Positions 6,458 through 14,351 of a stretch of 23,911 nt of DNA are shown here, piece after piece. Numbering within the stretch: the stretch's first letter is position 1; every line of letters begins with the position of its first letter. The notes beneath the pieces were generated by a model. The model was given only the letters and a program-made list of their open reading frames with translations, searched no databases and was not told where the DNA came from. The position numbers and the translations under genes were made by a program. The stretch comes from Bacteroidales bacterium (lineage in GTDB: Bacteria; Bacteroidota; Bacteroidia; Bacteroidales; Bacteroidaceae): assembly GCA_004554665.1 (NCBI GenBank), contig SFKY01000035.1, positions 1-23,911 on the forward strand, read 5' to 3'.

Positions 6458-9400
6458 ATGATGAAGCAGGTAAAATTCAGATTTCCTGTAAGGATGTTGG
6501 CCCTCTTATGTGGGCTTCTCCTTTCAGCGAGTGCCTTTGCGCAGCAGATTACTGTCAACGGGCACGTTAAGGATGCTACTGGCGAACCCGTCATCGGTGC
6601 CACTGTCAGCGTAGGCGGCAAGGGTGTAGCCGTGACCGATTTCGACGGTAACTTTACCGTGAAGGCCGACAAGGGCGCACAGCTCGTTGTCTCCTACATC
6701 GGTTTCCAGAATGTTTCTGTGGCAGCAGCTCCACAGGTGACCGTCACCATGAAAGACGATGCCAAGGTGCTCGACCAAGTGGTGGTCATCGGTTACGGCC
6801 GCGCCAAGAAAGACGACCTCACAGGTTCGGTTTCGGCCATGAAACCCGACGACCTGTCTAAGGGTATCACCAACAATGCCACCGATATGCTCGTGGGTAA
6901 GATTGCGGGTGTAGACGTACAGACATCGGGCGGTACACCGGGTGCCGGCGCACAGATCCGCATCCGTGGTGGTGCGTCGATGAGCGCTTCCAACGACCCA
7001 CTCTACGTGATCGACGGTCTGCAGATAGACAACACAACCTCGAAGGGTATGAGCAACATCCTTGCCATGATCAACCCCAACGACATCGAGAGCTTCACCG
7101 TGCTCAAGGATGCTTCGTCGGCTGCCATCTATGGTTCACGCGGTTCCAATGGTGTGATCATCATCACCACCAAGAAGGGACGCGCCGGACAGGCACCGAT
7201 GTTCTCTTACAATGCCGACCTCACCGTGTCTACCATCCAGAAGAAATACGACGTGCTCAACGCCGCCGAGTACAAGAGTCTGATCAGTTCTATCGACGGA
7301 CTGGATGCCAGCAAGCTCGGCAATGCCGACACCGATTGGCAGGATCAGATCTTCCGCACTGCCGTATCGGCTCACCAGAGCTTCAGCGTGCAGGGTGGTC
7401 TGAAGAATATGCCCTACCGCGTGAGCTTGGGCTATGATATCGACAACGGTATCGTGATGACCAGCTGGATGCGTCGTTTCAACGGTTCGGTCAATCTGTC
7501 TCCCCGTTTCTTCAAGGACCACTTGGTATTCAATATCAACGCCAAGTACATGTACGAGAAAAACCGCTATGCCGACGCAGGCAGTGCCATCGGTGCAGCC
7601 CTCTCGATGGACCCCACCCGTCCGGTACGCGACGACGGCGAGGACTACCAGTTTATGGGCGGCTACTTCCAGTGGCTCACTCCCAGTTCGTCTCCTGTAG
7701 ACCCGCGCTGGAAGTATGTACAGAACAACAACGCTCCCCAGAACCCTGTGGCGCTGCTCCGTCAGCAGAAAATGTATGCCAATGTCAACGACTTCTCGGG
7801 CAACATCGAGATGGACTATAAGATACATGGTTTCGAGGATCTGCACATCCATGCCAACCTGGGTGCCCAGTACACTACCACCACCCAGACCAACGAGATC
7901 TCTCCGTACTCTTACGGCAGCAACTACTACGGATGGAACGGCATCCTGCAGACTTGGAAGTACAACATCATGGGCAACGCCTATCTGCAGTACATCCACA
8001 CCTTCGGCGCACACGACATCGACATCATGGCCGGTGCCGAGCAGCAGCACTATCACCGCACCGGTTACAATGAGGTGGGCTACGGCGTACACTTCTACAC
8101 GCAGGAGGTCTACACCGACGGCCAGACCAAGCGCAGCGACCCCGGTAAGGAGTGGGCCAACCACAACAGCCTGGTTTCTTACTTCGGCCGAATCAACTAT
8201 ACACTGCTCGACCGCTACATGATTACAGGTACATTCCGTGCCGATGGTTCTTCACGCTTTGCCAAGGGCCACAAGTGGGGCTACTTCCCATCAGCAGCAC
8301 TGGCTTGGAAGATCAACAAAGAGAAGTTCCTCCGCAACGCACACTGGCTCGATGAGTTGAAGTTGCGCTTGGGATATGGCCAGACCGGTCAGCAGAATGG
8401 TATCGACGACTTCTACTATACAGCGCTCTATACACGTTCAGACCAGCACGCCATGTATCCTTTCGGAGACAACTACCATTACACCACACGTCCGGGAGAC
8501 TACAATCCCAACCTGACATGGGAGTCTACCACTACATGGAACGCCGGTATCGACTTCAGCGCCATGAACGGTCGCTTCTCTGTAAACGTGGACGGTTACT
8601 ACCGCAAGACCAAAGACTTGCTGAGCTGGGTGGCCAACCAGTCGTTTACCAACTTCGGTGACCAGTCGCTCCAGAATATCGGTGACTTGGAAAACTACGG
8701 TGTGGAGCTTTCGTTCAACGTGAAGCCCGTCGTGACCAAGGATTTCACATGGGATCTGTCTTACAACGTGGGCTACAACCACAACGAGATTACCTCTCTG
8801 AACGCCGGTAGCCAAGACTGGGTATGGTGCGGCAACACCATCTCGGGCGGTAACAACACCCGCATCCAGCGCAACAAGGTGGGCGAGCCCGTCAACTCGT
8901 TCTTCGTTTACCAGCAGGTTTACGACGAGGCCGGCAAACCTATCGAGGGTCTCTATGTAGACCGCAATGCCGACGGCAACATCGACGATTCCGACCGCTA
9001 CTACTACAAGAGCCCGGCTGCTCCGCTGATTATGGGTCTCACGACCAAGATTATCTGGAAGCGCTTCGACTTCAGTACCGCTTTCCACGCTTCGTTCGGC
9101 AACTATGTGTACTATGACTTCCTGAACAGCAAGGCATCTATCTCTACCTCTGGTCTGTTCTCCAACAGCGCTTTCACCAACACCACGGCAGAGGCAGTGG
9201 CCCTCGGTTTCACCGGAACCACGGTCAACACCTACCACCTGAGCGACTACTTCGTACGCAACGCCTCTTACTTGAAGTGTACCAACATCACACTGGGCTA
9301 CACATTCCCGTCGCTGCTCGAATATGCAGGCAAGAAGTACTTCGACGGCCGTGTCTACGCCACTGTACAGAATCCGTTTATCATCACCAAGTACGAGGGA

Positions 9401-9487
9401 ATCGACCCCGAGGTATCGTCTGGTGTAGACAGGAATCCCTATCCGCGTCCATTGAGCGTACAGTTAGGTGTCAATTTCAATTTCTAA
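6458..9487 (+). CDS. susC: SusC-like TonB-dependent outer-membrane glucan transporter
   Basis: This 1009-residue protein is close to the usual SusC length. Residues 1-28 are a signal peptide ending SASAFAQ. A carboxypeptidase-regulatory-like domain follows at about 30-105 (VNGHVKDATGEPVIGATVSV, GVAVTDFDGNFTV). Next come the TonB box region VVVIGYG (about 109-115), the plug (VGKIAGVDVQTSGGTPGAGA, IRIRGGASM, PLYVIDGLQID, VLKDASSAAIYGSRGSNGV) and a long beta-barrel ending in LSVQLGVNFNF. Two tandem ATGs at 6458 and 6461 are both possible starts. It heads the susCDEF operon and should import maltodextrins captured by the neighbouring lipoproteins, powered by TonB. Starch specificity is inferred from the adjacent GH13, GH77 and GH97 enzymes. 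Regulation is probably through the operator at 6218-6229. Confidence 0.95.
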   Translation: MMKQVKFRFPVRMLALLCGLLLSASAFAQQITVNGHVKDATGEPVIGATVSVGGKGVAVTDFDGNFTVKADKGAQLVVSYIGFQNVSVAAAPQVTVTMKDDAKVLDQVVVIGYGRAKKDDLTGSVSAMKPDDLSKGITNNATDMLVGKIAGVDVQTSGGTPGAGAQIRIRGGASMSASNDPLYVIDGLQIDNTTSKGMSNILAMINPNDIESFTVLKDASSAAIYGSRGSNGVIIITTKKGRAGQAPMFSYNADLTVSTIQKKYDVLNAAEYKSLISSIDGLDASKLGNADTDWQDQIFRTAVSAHQSFSVQGGLKNMPYRVSLGYDIDNGIVMTSWMRRFNGSVNLSPRFFKDHLVFNINAKYMYEKNRYADAGSAIGAALSMDPTRPVRDDGEDYQFMGGYFQWLTPSSSPVDPRWKYVQNNNAPQNPVALLRQQKMYANVNDFSGNIEMDYKIHGFEDLHIHANLGAQYTTTTQTNEISPYSYGSNYYGWNGILQTWKYNIMGNAYLQYIHTFGAHDIDIMAGAEQQHYHRTGYNEVGYGVHFYTQEVYTDGQTKRSDPGKEWANHNSLVSYFGRINYTLLDRYMITGTFRADGSSRFAKGHKWGYFPSAALAWKINKEKFLRNAHWLDELKLRLGYGQTGQQNGIDDFYYTALYTRSDQHAMYPFGDNYHYTTRPGDYNPNLTWESTTTWNAGIDFSAMNGRFSVNVDGYYRKTKDLLSWVANQSFTNFGDQSLQNIGDLENYGVELSFNVKPVVTKDFTWDLSYNVGYNHNEITSLNAGSQDWVWCGNTISGGNNTRIQRNKVGEPVNSFFVYQQVYDEAGKPIEGLYVDRNADGNIDDSDRYYYKSPAAPLIMGLTTKIIWKRFDFSTAFHASFGNYVYYDFLNSKASISTSGLFSNSAFTNTTAEAVALGFTGTTVNTYHLSDYFVRNASYLKCTNITLGYTFPSLLEYAGKKYFDGRVYATVQNPFIITKYEGIDPEVSSGVDRNPYPRPLSVQLGVNFNF

Positions 9488-9509
9488 AAACTATTAAGGA
9501 GCATATATT

Positions 9510-11189
9510 ATGAAACATATCTTTATAAAGACAGCGGTGGCAGGATTGATGGCTCTGGGATTGGCCTCCTGCGCTGACGATCTGAACATCAGTTCGATCG
9601 ACCCCAACACCTCCAGCGCCTACGATCCCCAAGAGCTGCTGGCCAAGCAGTACGCCACACTGGCCGTAACCGGCCAGGTGGGTCCCAATGGCAACGGCGA
9701 TATCAGCGGCGACGAGGGCGAGATTGGCTTCTGGCGTCTAATATTCAACCTGCAGGAGCTCTGCACCGACGAGTGCATCTGGGCTTGGCAGGACAATGAG
9801 GATATCCCCGCCCTCACCTATATCGCCTGGTCTTCCAGCTCTACCCGCGTGAACTGGGCTTGGCAGCGTTTGGCTTTCAACATCACGCTCTTCAACCAGT
9901 TTATCTACGAGCAGACAGGCAAGATGGACGACGACATCGTGGCCGAGGTGCGCTTCCTCCGCGCACTCCACTACTGGGAGTTCCTGGATCTGTTCCACGC
10001 CGGACCCTTCAAGGTCGACTTCAACTTCGAGTTGGCCGGATATAAGAATGGTGCCGAACTCTACGCATGGCTCGACCAGGAGCTGACCGAGATCGAATCG
10101 CAGCTCAAGCCCGCCGGAACCTACAACAACAGCAGCAACTTTGGCCGTGCCGATGCCGGTGCAGCCTATGCCCTGCACGCACGTCTGGCCCTCAACGCGG
10201 AAGCCTATACCAATGGTGCCGTGAAAGATTACCAGAAGGCCATCGACTATAGCAACAAGGTAATCAGCTGTGGCGCTTACGACCTGAGCCGCACTGCCAA
10301 GAACGGCTATTCGGGCTATGCACAGGTGTTTATGGGCGACAACGACTATAACCCCGAGGCCATGAAGGAGATTATCTTCCCCATCCGCCAAGATGGTGTG
10401 AAGACCCAGAGCTACGCTGGCTCTACCTACCTCATCGCTGCGACCCGTGGAGCAGGCATGCCTTACCTGGGCACATCGGCTGTATGGACCTGTATCTTCG
10501 CCCGTCAGAACCTCATTGCCAAGTTCTTCAACAACCCGGCCGACTGCCCTGCCGCCACTGCCGACGAACTGGAGGCTTCTGAACTGCCCACAGGCACCGA
10601 GGCTGAGGTGATAGCCGCCGACAACCAGCTGGGTGGCTCTACCACCGAGATTCTGGCCGCTGCCAACGACGACCGCGCCCTCTTCTACGCCGGTGTAGGT
10701 GGTGGAACACGTACCGTATCGCCGGGCAAGCAGATTACAGGCTGGCTCAATGGCTACTCTATCGTGAAGTGGCAAAACCTGCGTGCAGACCAGAGCAACC
10801 CGTCTAACGCCTCATTCATGGACACAGACATCCCCTTGTTCCGTCTGGCCGAGATGTACCTCACCCGTGCCGAGGCCGAGTGGCGTCTGGGACAGAACGA
10901 CAAGGCGCTGGCCGACCTCAACGAGCTGCGCAATCGTGCCCATGCACCGGTGTTTACATCGGTCACCGAAGACATACTGTGTGACGAGTGGTGCCGCGAA
11001 TTCTATCTCGAAGGCCGCCGTCGTAGCGACTTGGTGCGCTTCGGACGCTTTACCTCCAGCAAATACCTGTGGGATTTCAAGGGCACAGTGCCTGCCGGTA
11101 CCGGTGTCGATTCTCACTACAATGTCTATCCGCTCCCCGCAGACGAGGTGGCCGGCAACCCTGCCCTGGTCCAGAACCCCGGTTATTAA
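9510..11189 (+). CDS. susD: SusD-like starch-binding outer-membrane lipoprotein
   Basis: This is a 559-residue lipoprotein with a signal ending LASC (lipidated Cys 21) followed by ADD. It has the RagB/SusD layout: a helical N-terminal half (NWAWQRLAFNITLFNQFIY, EVRFLRALHYWEFLDLF) and conserved C-terminal motifs LFRLAEMYLTRAEAEWRLG, ALADLNELRNRA and EWCREFYLEGRRRSDLVRFG. The aromatic cluster IWAWQDN (residues 90-96) falls roughly where Bacteroides SusD carries part of its starch-binding site, which is suggestive only. It starts 22 bp after susC, consistent with the obligatory SusCD pair in which SusD forms a lid over the SusC barrel. It should capture maltodextrin helices at the cell surface. 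Confidence 0.94.
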   Translation: MKHIFIKTAVAGLMALGLASCADDLNISSIDPNTSSAYDPQELLAKQYATLAVTGQVGPNGNGDISGDEGEIGFWRLIFNLQELCTDECIWAWQDNEDIPALTYIAWSSSSTRVNWAWQRLAFNITLFNQFIYEQTGKMDDDIVAEVRFLRALHYWEFLDLFHAGPFKVDFNFELAGYKNGAELYAWLDQELTEIESQLKPAGTYNNSSNFGRADAGAAYALHARLALNAEAYTNGAVKDYQKAIDYSNKVISCGAYDLSRTAKNGYSGYAQVFMGDNDYNPEAMKEIIFPIRQDGVKTQSYAGSTYLIAATRGAGMPYLGTSAVWTCIFARQNLIAKFFNNPADCPAATADELEASELPTGTEAEVIAADNQLGGSTTEILAAANDDRALFYAGVGGGTRTVSPGKQITGWLNGYSIVKWQNLRADQSNPSNASFMDTDIPLFRLAEMYLTRAEAEWRLGQNDKALADLNELRNRAHAPVFTSVTEDILCDEWCREFYLEGRRRSDLVRFGRFTSSKYLWDFKGTVPAGTGVDSHYNVYPLPADEVAGNPALVQNPGY

Positions 11190-11243
11190 TGGAGTGGTAT
11201 CGGATATATCAATCAACAATGATTTAACCATCGACAGAAGAAT

Positions 11244-12449
11244 ATGAAAAAGAAGATATTGAACATAGGTTGGATGTTCTCCCTGCTCACGGCAGCACTG
11301 GTGACCTTCTCCGCTTGCGAGAAGGACGACGATTCCAACCCCACGCTTGACCTTAGCCACGTTTCGGAGGGCTTCACGCTCAACGTTCCGGCTAATGCAG
11401 CCAACAATGTGTATGACCTGGTGAAAGCTACCTCGCTGGAGCTCACCTGCGCTCAGCCCAATTACGGTGGTATTCCCTACGTTACCCGTTACTACGTACA
11501 GGTGGCCATCGACCCGGCTTTCCTCAACGATACCACCGTGGCGCACAAGGAACTCTCTACCTCGTACACCAAGGCCAAGATGAACGTCGACGCGCTCGAA
11601 CTGAACTCGGCTGTGGTGGCTCTCTTCCAGGAAGCCAACCCCGATACAGACTTTCCCAATGCGGCAAGACCCGTATATGTACGTCTGCGTGCGGCGATTG
11701 ACGCCATTGCACCTTACGATGGCAAGAGTATCTCTTACTCCAACATCATCACCCTGCCCAATGTGCTGGCCACCTACAAGGCTCCGGCAGCCGAACTGCC
11801 CGAGAAGCTCTTCGTGATCGGCTCGTCTATCCAGACCGCATGGAGCAGCTGGAAGGAGGTATCGCCCATCTTCGGTCTCACAGGCAGCTATTACACCATG
11901 ATCTATGTACCCGCCGGAGGCGAGTTCAAGTGGGGTACGTTTAATGGAGACTGGAGAGGCTACAACCGTTTCCGCAAGATTACCGACAATGCTGGCGCAG
12001 ACGTAAGCGAGAGCACCGACGGCAACAGCAACATCATCGTAGCCAAGGGCGGCTGGTACACGCTCCTCATCGAGGGCGAGATCAATGGTTCGTCCATACA
12101 GTACGACCTCACCATCTATCCGGGTGCTGCCTACGTGATAGGTGCCGGAGCCGGTGGCGACTGGACCGACGGCAATGCCGCATGGGCCATGACCGCTCCT
12201 GCCGACGCTACCACAGCATGGGAGTCGCCTGCATTCACTGCAAGCGGTGAGCTCCGTGCCTACATCAAGGTGCCGGGCATCGACTGGTGGCGTACCGAGT
12301 TTACCATCTATAAGGGTGCTTGCTACTGGCGCAACATCGACATCCCCGACAACTGGGCTGCCAACGTGGGTGCAGACTACTCTGTAACGGTTGCTCCGGG
12401 CCAGAAACTCTATGTCAACTTTGACACCAATGCGGCTGAAGTAAAATAA
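11244..12449 (+). CDS. susE: SusE-like outer-membrane starch-binding lipoprotein
   Basis: This 401-residue lipoprotein has a signal ending FSAC (Cys 25), followed by the strongly acidic EKDDD, a typical Bacteroidetes surface-export signal. Residues about 35-175 resemble the SusE N-terminal domain (ACEKDDDSNPTLDLSH, then SLELTCAQP and YYVQVAIDPAF). Two starch-binding-like modules follow: about 185-290 (KLFVIGSSIQTAWSSWKEV, FKWGTFNGDWRGYNRF) and about 293-401 (AYVIGAGAGGDWTDG, WWRTEFTIYKGACYW). It starts 54 bp after susD. The role expected from Bacteroides SusE is to hold starch at the surface and assist uptake; it has no catalytic motif. SusE and SusF are similar families, so the letter is assigned mainly by order and length. 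Confidence 0.85.
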   Translation: MKKKILNIGWMFSLLTAALVTFSACEKDDDSNPTLDLSHVSEGFTLNVPANAANNVYDLVKATSLELTCAQPNYGGIPYVTRYYVQVAIDPAFLNDTTVAHKELSTSYTKAKMNVDALELNSAVVALFQEANPDTDFPNAARPVYVRLRAAIDAIAPYDGKSISYSNIITLPNVLATYKAPAAELPEKLFVIGSSIQTAWSSWKEVSPIFGLTGSYYTMIYVPAGGEFKWGTFNGDWRGYNRFRKITDNAGADVSESTDGNSNIIVAKGGWYTLLIEGEINGSSIQYDLTIYPGAAYVIGAGAGGDWTDGNAAWAMTAPADATTAWESPAFTASGELRAYIKVPGIDWWRTEFTIYKGACYWRNIDIPDNWAANVGADYSVTVAPGQKLYVNFDTNAAEVK

Positions 12450-12470
12450 CACTTTAACAAGAGACACATT

Positions 12471-13931
12471 ATGAAGAAGAATATATTATACAGCTTTGCA
12501 GTAATGGCGGGTATGACACTCGCCAGCTGCAACGGCGAATACGACGACTGGGCAGATCCGCAGGCTTACGGCCCCGAAGAGGCTGCCGCCAAGTATGGTC
12601 TCACCATCACCAACGGCCCCGAAGCCAATGTCACCATGCCCGACGACGACGGCATCATCAATCTGGTGCAACTCTCTGCCTCCAGCGACAATGTAGTGGG
12701 CTATACCGTCAACAGCCTGACCATCAACGGCGAGGCTGTGGAAGCCTCCACCAGCGGCAACTACATGCAGGTAGATGCCAACACGCTGCTCAAACTGGTA
12801 GAGAAGCAGTACAACAGCCGCGCTGCCGTGGCCCGCGCACTGGATGTGAAGACCAGCGTGACGCTCAACCTTGCCAACGGCGATGCCGTACTGTGTGAGG
12901 TTGCCGGAGAGACCAAGGGCTCCCTGACTCCGTACGCTACCCCTGCGGTAGATGCCAAAGGCTACTATCTGTTGGGCGACTTCGTGAACCAGAGCTGGAG
13001 TCTCGGCACACCCATCTGGATGACCGACAATGGTGACGGAACGTACACCGCTACCGTGAACACCAAGAACGAAGGCAGCAACTGGTTCAAGATCTACTGC
13101 GGTTCCAACTACTCGGCCGAAAGCTGGGATATCGTCAACGCAGGACAGATGGGCTGCGAGGTGAATGGTTCCGACGCGCTGACAGGATTTGTGGTCTACT
13201 CCGGCGATCCCGAATATACAGATGGCGTACAGACACCCACCATTACTGGACAGGGCACTTTCGAAGTCACCTTCGATGCCAACAACCTCACCTATACAGT
13301 GAAGCGTGCAGAGGCCATGTACTATGTGGTAGGCGTTCCTAACAGTTGGAGCACCACAGACAAGTCTTGCATGTTCTACGCTTTGGGAGGCAACATCTAT
13401 ACCTACACCACCCAGTGGGCAGGTGCATGGGACCTCAAGATTTGGGACTCCAAGAACTTCGGTGAATGGTCTAAGACGTTTGGTGGAGGCAATGGCGATG
13501 GCTCGGTAGAGGGTAAGCTCATCCCCGGAGGCGATGGTGCTTTCCAGGCTCCTGACGCCGGCTACTATACGCTGACCATCAACATGAACGACCTGACCTA
13601 CAAGTGGAGTGCTGTAACACCTACTGCTGAGTACACAAATGTTTCGCTCATCGGCGGATTCAACAGCTGGGGCGGTGATGTAGACCTTACACAAGTGGCA
13701 AAAGCACCGCACAACTGGTATGTACGCGCCACGATAGACAGCGATACCGAACTGAAGTTCCGTGCCGACCACGACTGGAAGGTAAGCTGGGGAACCAGCG
13801 AAAAGGGCTTCACCATTGGCGATACTTACTATGGTCCTGTGGGTAGCGAAAACATCATCGTACCAGCCGGTACGTATGACTTCTACCTGAACGACATTAC
13901 AGGCCAGTTCTGTATCGTACCTGTTGAATAA
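12471..13931 (+). CDS. susF: SusF-like multimodular outer-membrane starch-binding lipoprotein
   Basis: This 486-residue lipoprotein has a signal ending LASC (Cys 20), followed by NGEYDD. The N-terminal about 130 residues form an Ig-like segment. Three repeated starch-binding-like modules follow: about 160-275 (YYLLGDFVNQSWSLGTPIWM, NWFKIYCGSNY), about 282-380 (YYVVGVPNSWSTTDKSCM, WDLKIWDSKNFGEW) and about 388-486 (VSLIGGFNSWGGDV, LKFRADHDWKVSWG). Each keeps the xxxxG-xxxxW opening and an aromatic mid-strand, as in the CBM58-type modules of Bacteroides SusE/SusF. It starts 21 bp after susE, is the last gene of the capture operon, and is followed by a strong terminator. It should retain glucan at the cell surface. 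No enzyme motif is visible. Confidence 0.83.
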   Translation: MKKNILYSFAVMAGMTLASCNGEYDDWADPQAYGPEEAAAKYGLTITNGPEANVTMPDDDGIINLVQLSASSDNVVGYTVNSLTINGEAVEASTSGNYMQVDANTLLKLVEKQYNSRAAVARALDVKTSVTLNLANGDAVLCEVAGETKGSLTPYATPAVDAKGYYLLGDFVNQSWSLGTPIWMTDNGDGTYTATVNTKNEGSNWFKIYCGSNYSAESWDIVNAGQMGCEVNGSDALTGFVVYSGDPEYTDGVQTPTITGQGTFEVTFDANNLTYTVKRAEAMYYVVGVPNSWSTTDKSCMFYALGGNIYTYTTQWAGAWDLKIWDSKNFGEWSKTFGGGNGDGSVEGKLIPGGDGAFQAPDAGYYTLTINMNDLTYKWSAVTPTAEYTNVSLIGGFNSWGGDVDLTQVAKAPHNWYVRATIDSDTELKFRADHDWKVSWGTSEKGFTIGDTYYGPVGSENIIVPAGTYDFYLNDITGQFCIVPVE

Positions 13932-13977
13932 GAAGACGCAATTATTTTCAGATTTATAGTGTTTGACTATGATTTTG

Positions 13978-14014
13978 GGGGAGGGTGCCTGTGAAGGTAG
14001 CCTCCCCTCTTTTG
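13978..14014 (+). terminator. Rho-independent terminator after susF
   Basis: GGGGAGG (13978-13984) pairs with CCTCCCC (14001-14007). The stem continues inside as TGCCT/AGGTA with one G-G mismatch and a GTGA tetraloop. CTCTTTTG follows. It lies 46 bp after the susF stop and separates the susCDEF transcript from the malQ operon. Confidence 0.85.
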
Positions 14015-14059
14015 TTGCCCTCCGTGCCGTGTATGATTGGCAGGATGGCATCCGCTAAT

Positions 14060-14121
14060 CCTAAACATGGCATTTAGGCATCGTAAATGCGGCATTTAGG
14101 TGCCCTAAACGTGGCATTTAG
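14060..14121. repeat. Triplet of 18-bp dyad motifs, exact 22-bp period (copy B)
   Basis: Units begin at 14060, 14082 and 14104: CCTAAACATGGCATTTAG, CGTAAATGCGGCATTTAG and CCTAAACGTGGCATTTAG, with 4-bp spacers that differ from one another. The middle unit is identical to the first unit of copy A at 4929. The copy lies between the susF terminator and the malQ operator. Confidence 0.75.
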
Positions 14122-14195
14122 CTACGGGGATTGGCCTGCATTCGGCGTGCGGCCACACGACTATCAGATGGCCTACGTTTTTGCACCCAAAATGC

Positions 14196-14226
14196 TTGGT
14201 ACTTACTGGGAAAAAAGTTATCTTTG
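14196..14226 (+). promoter_or_regulatory. Alternative upstream promoter for malQ
   Basis: TTGG (14196-14199) and TATCTTTG (14219-14226) fit the Bacteroidetes -33/-7 pair, with 20 bp between the TTG and the TA. Used with this promoter, the operator at 14247-14258 would lie just downstream of the start site, a position typical of repression. It competes with the TACTTTTG element at 14315 as the true malQ promoter. Confidence 0.4.
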
Positions 14227-14246
14227 CAAGTGGAAGAGAATGGGGC

Positions 14247-14258
14247 GTAAACGTTTGC
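14247..14258. promoter_or_regulatory. LacI-family operator upstream of malQ
   Basis: GTAAACGTTTGC differs by one base from the perfect palindrome upstream of susC, and the shared flanks extend the match (GCG before, A after). Its centre is 62.5 bp upstream of the TACTTTTG element. It links the enzyme operon to the susCDEF and lacI promoters as one predicted regulon. Confidence 0.7.
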
Positions 14259-14314
14259 ACGCACGTTTTAGATTTTGCAAGCATCCTGTCGAGCCGCACA
14301 TCAATAATTATTGT

Positions 14315-14322
14315 TACTTTTG
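14315..14322 (+). promoter_or_regulatory. Candidate -7 element of malQ operon promoter
   Basis: TACTTTTG matches TAnnTTTG and would start transcription about 25 bases before the malQ ATG. There is no -33-like TTG around 14292-14296. The 62.5-bp distance to the operator centre matches the lacI and susC promoters exactly. Confidence 0.5.
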
Positions 14323-14351
14323 TCATGGATTTACTAACTGACTGAGAACCT

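Larger units (their letters stand above)
13932..14351. other. susF-malQ intergenic region
   Basis: This 420-bp stretch has no supported gene. In order it holds the susF terminator (13978-14014), the 22-bp-phased dyad triplet (14060-14121), a possible second promoter (TTGG at 14196-14199 and TATCTTTG at 14219-14226, 20 bp apart), the LacI-type operator (14247-14258) and the TACTTTTG element (14315-14322) just before malQ. An 84-codon open frame at 14087-14341 overlaps all these signals and is not credible. Confidence 0.7.

Noticed and set aside
10812..14051. Two minus-strand frames longer than 500 codons (10812-12467 and 12486-14051)
   Set aside because: They are antisense to susD, susE and susF, which have lipoboxes, correct spacing and family motifs. 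High G+C at third positions produces such shadows.
14087..14341. An 84-codon frame before malQ
   Set aside because: It runs through the dyad triplet, the operator and both candidate promoters and has no coding character.
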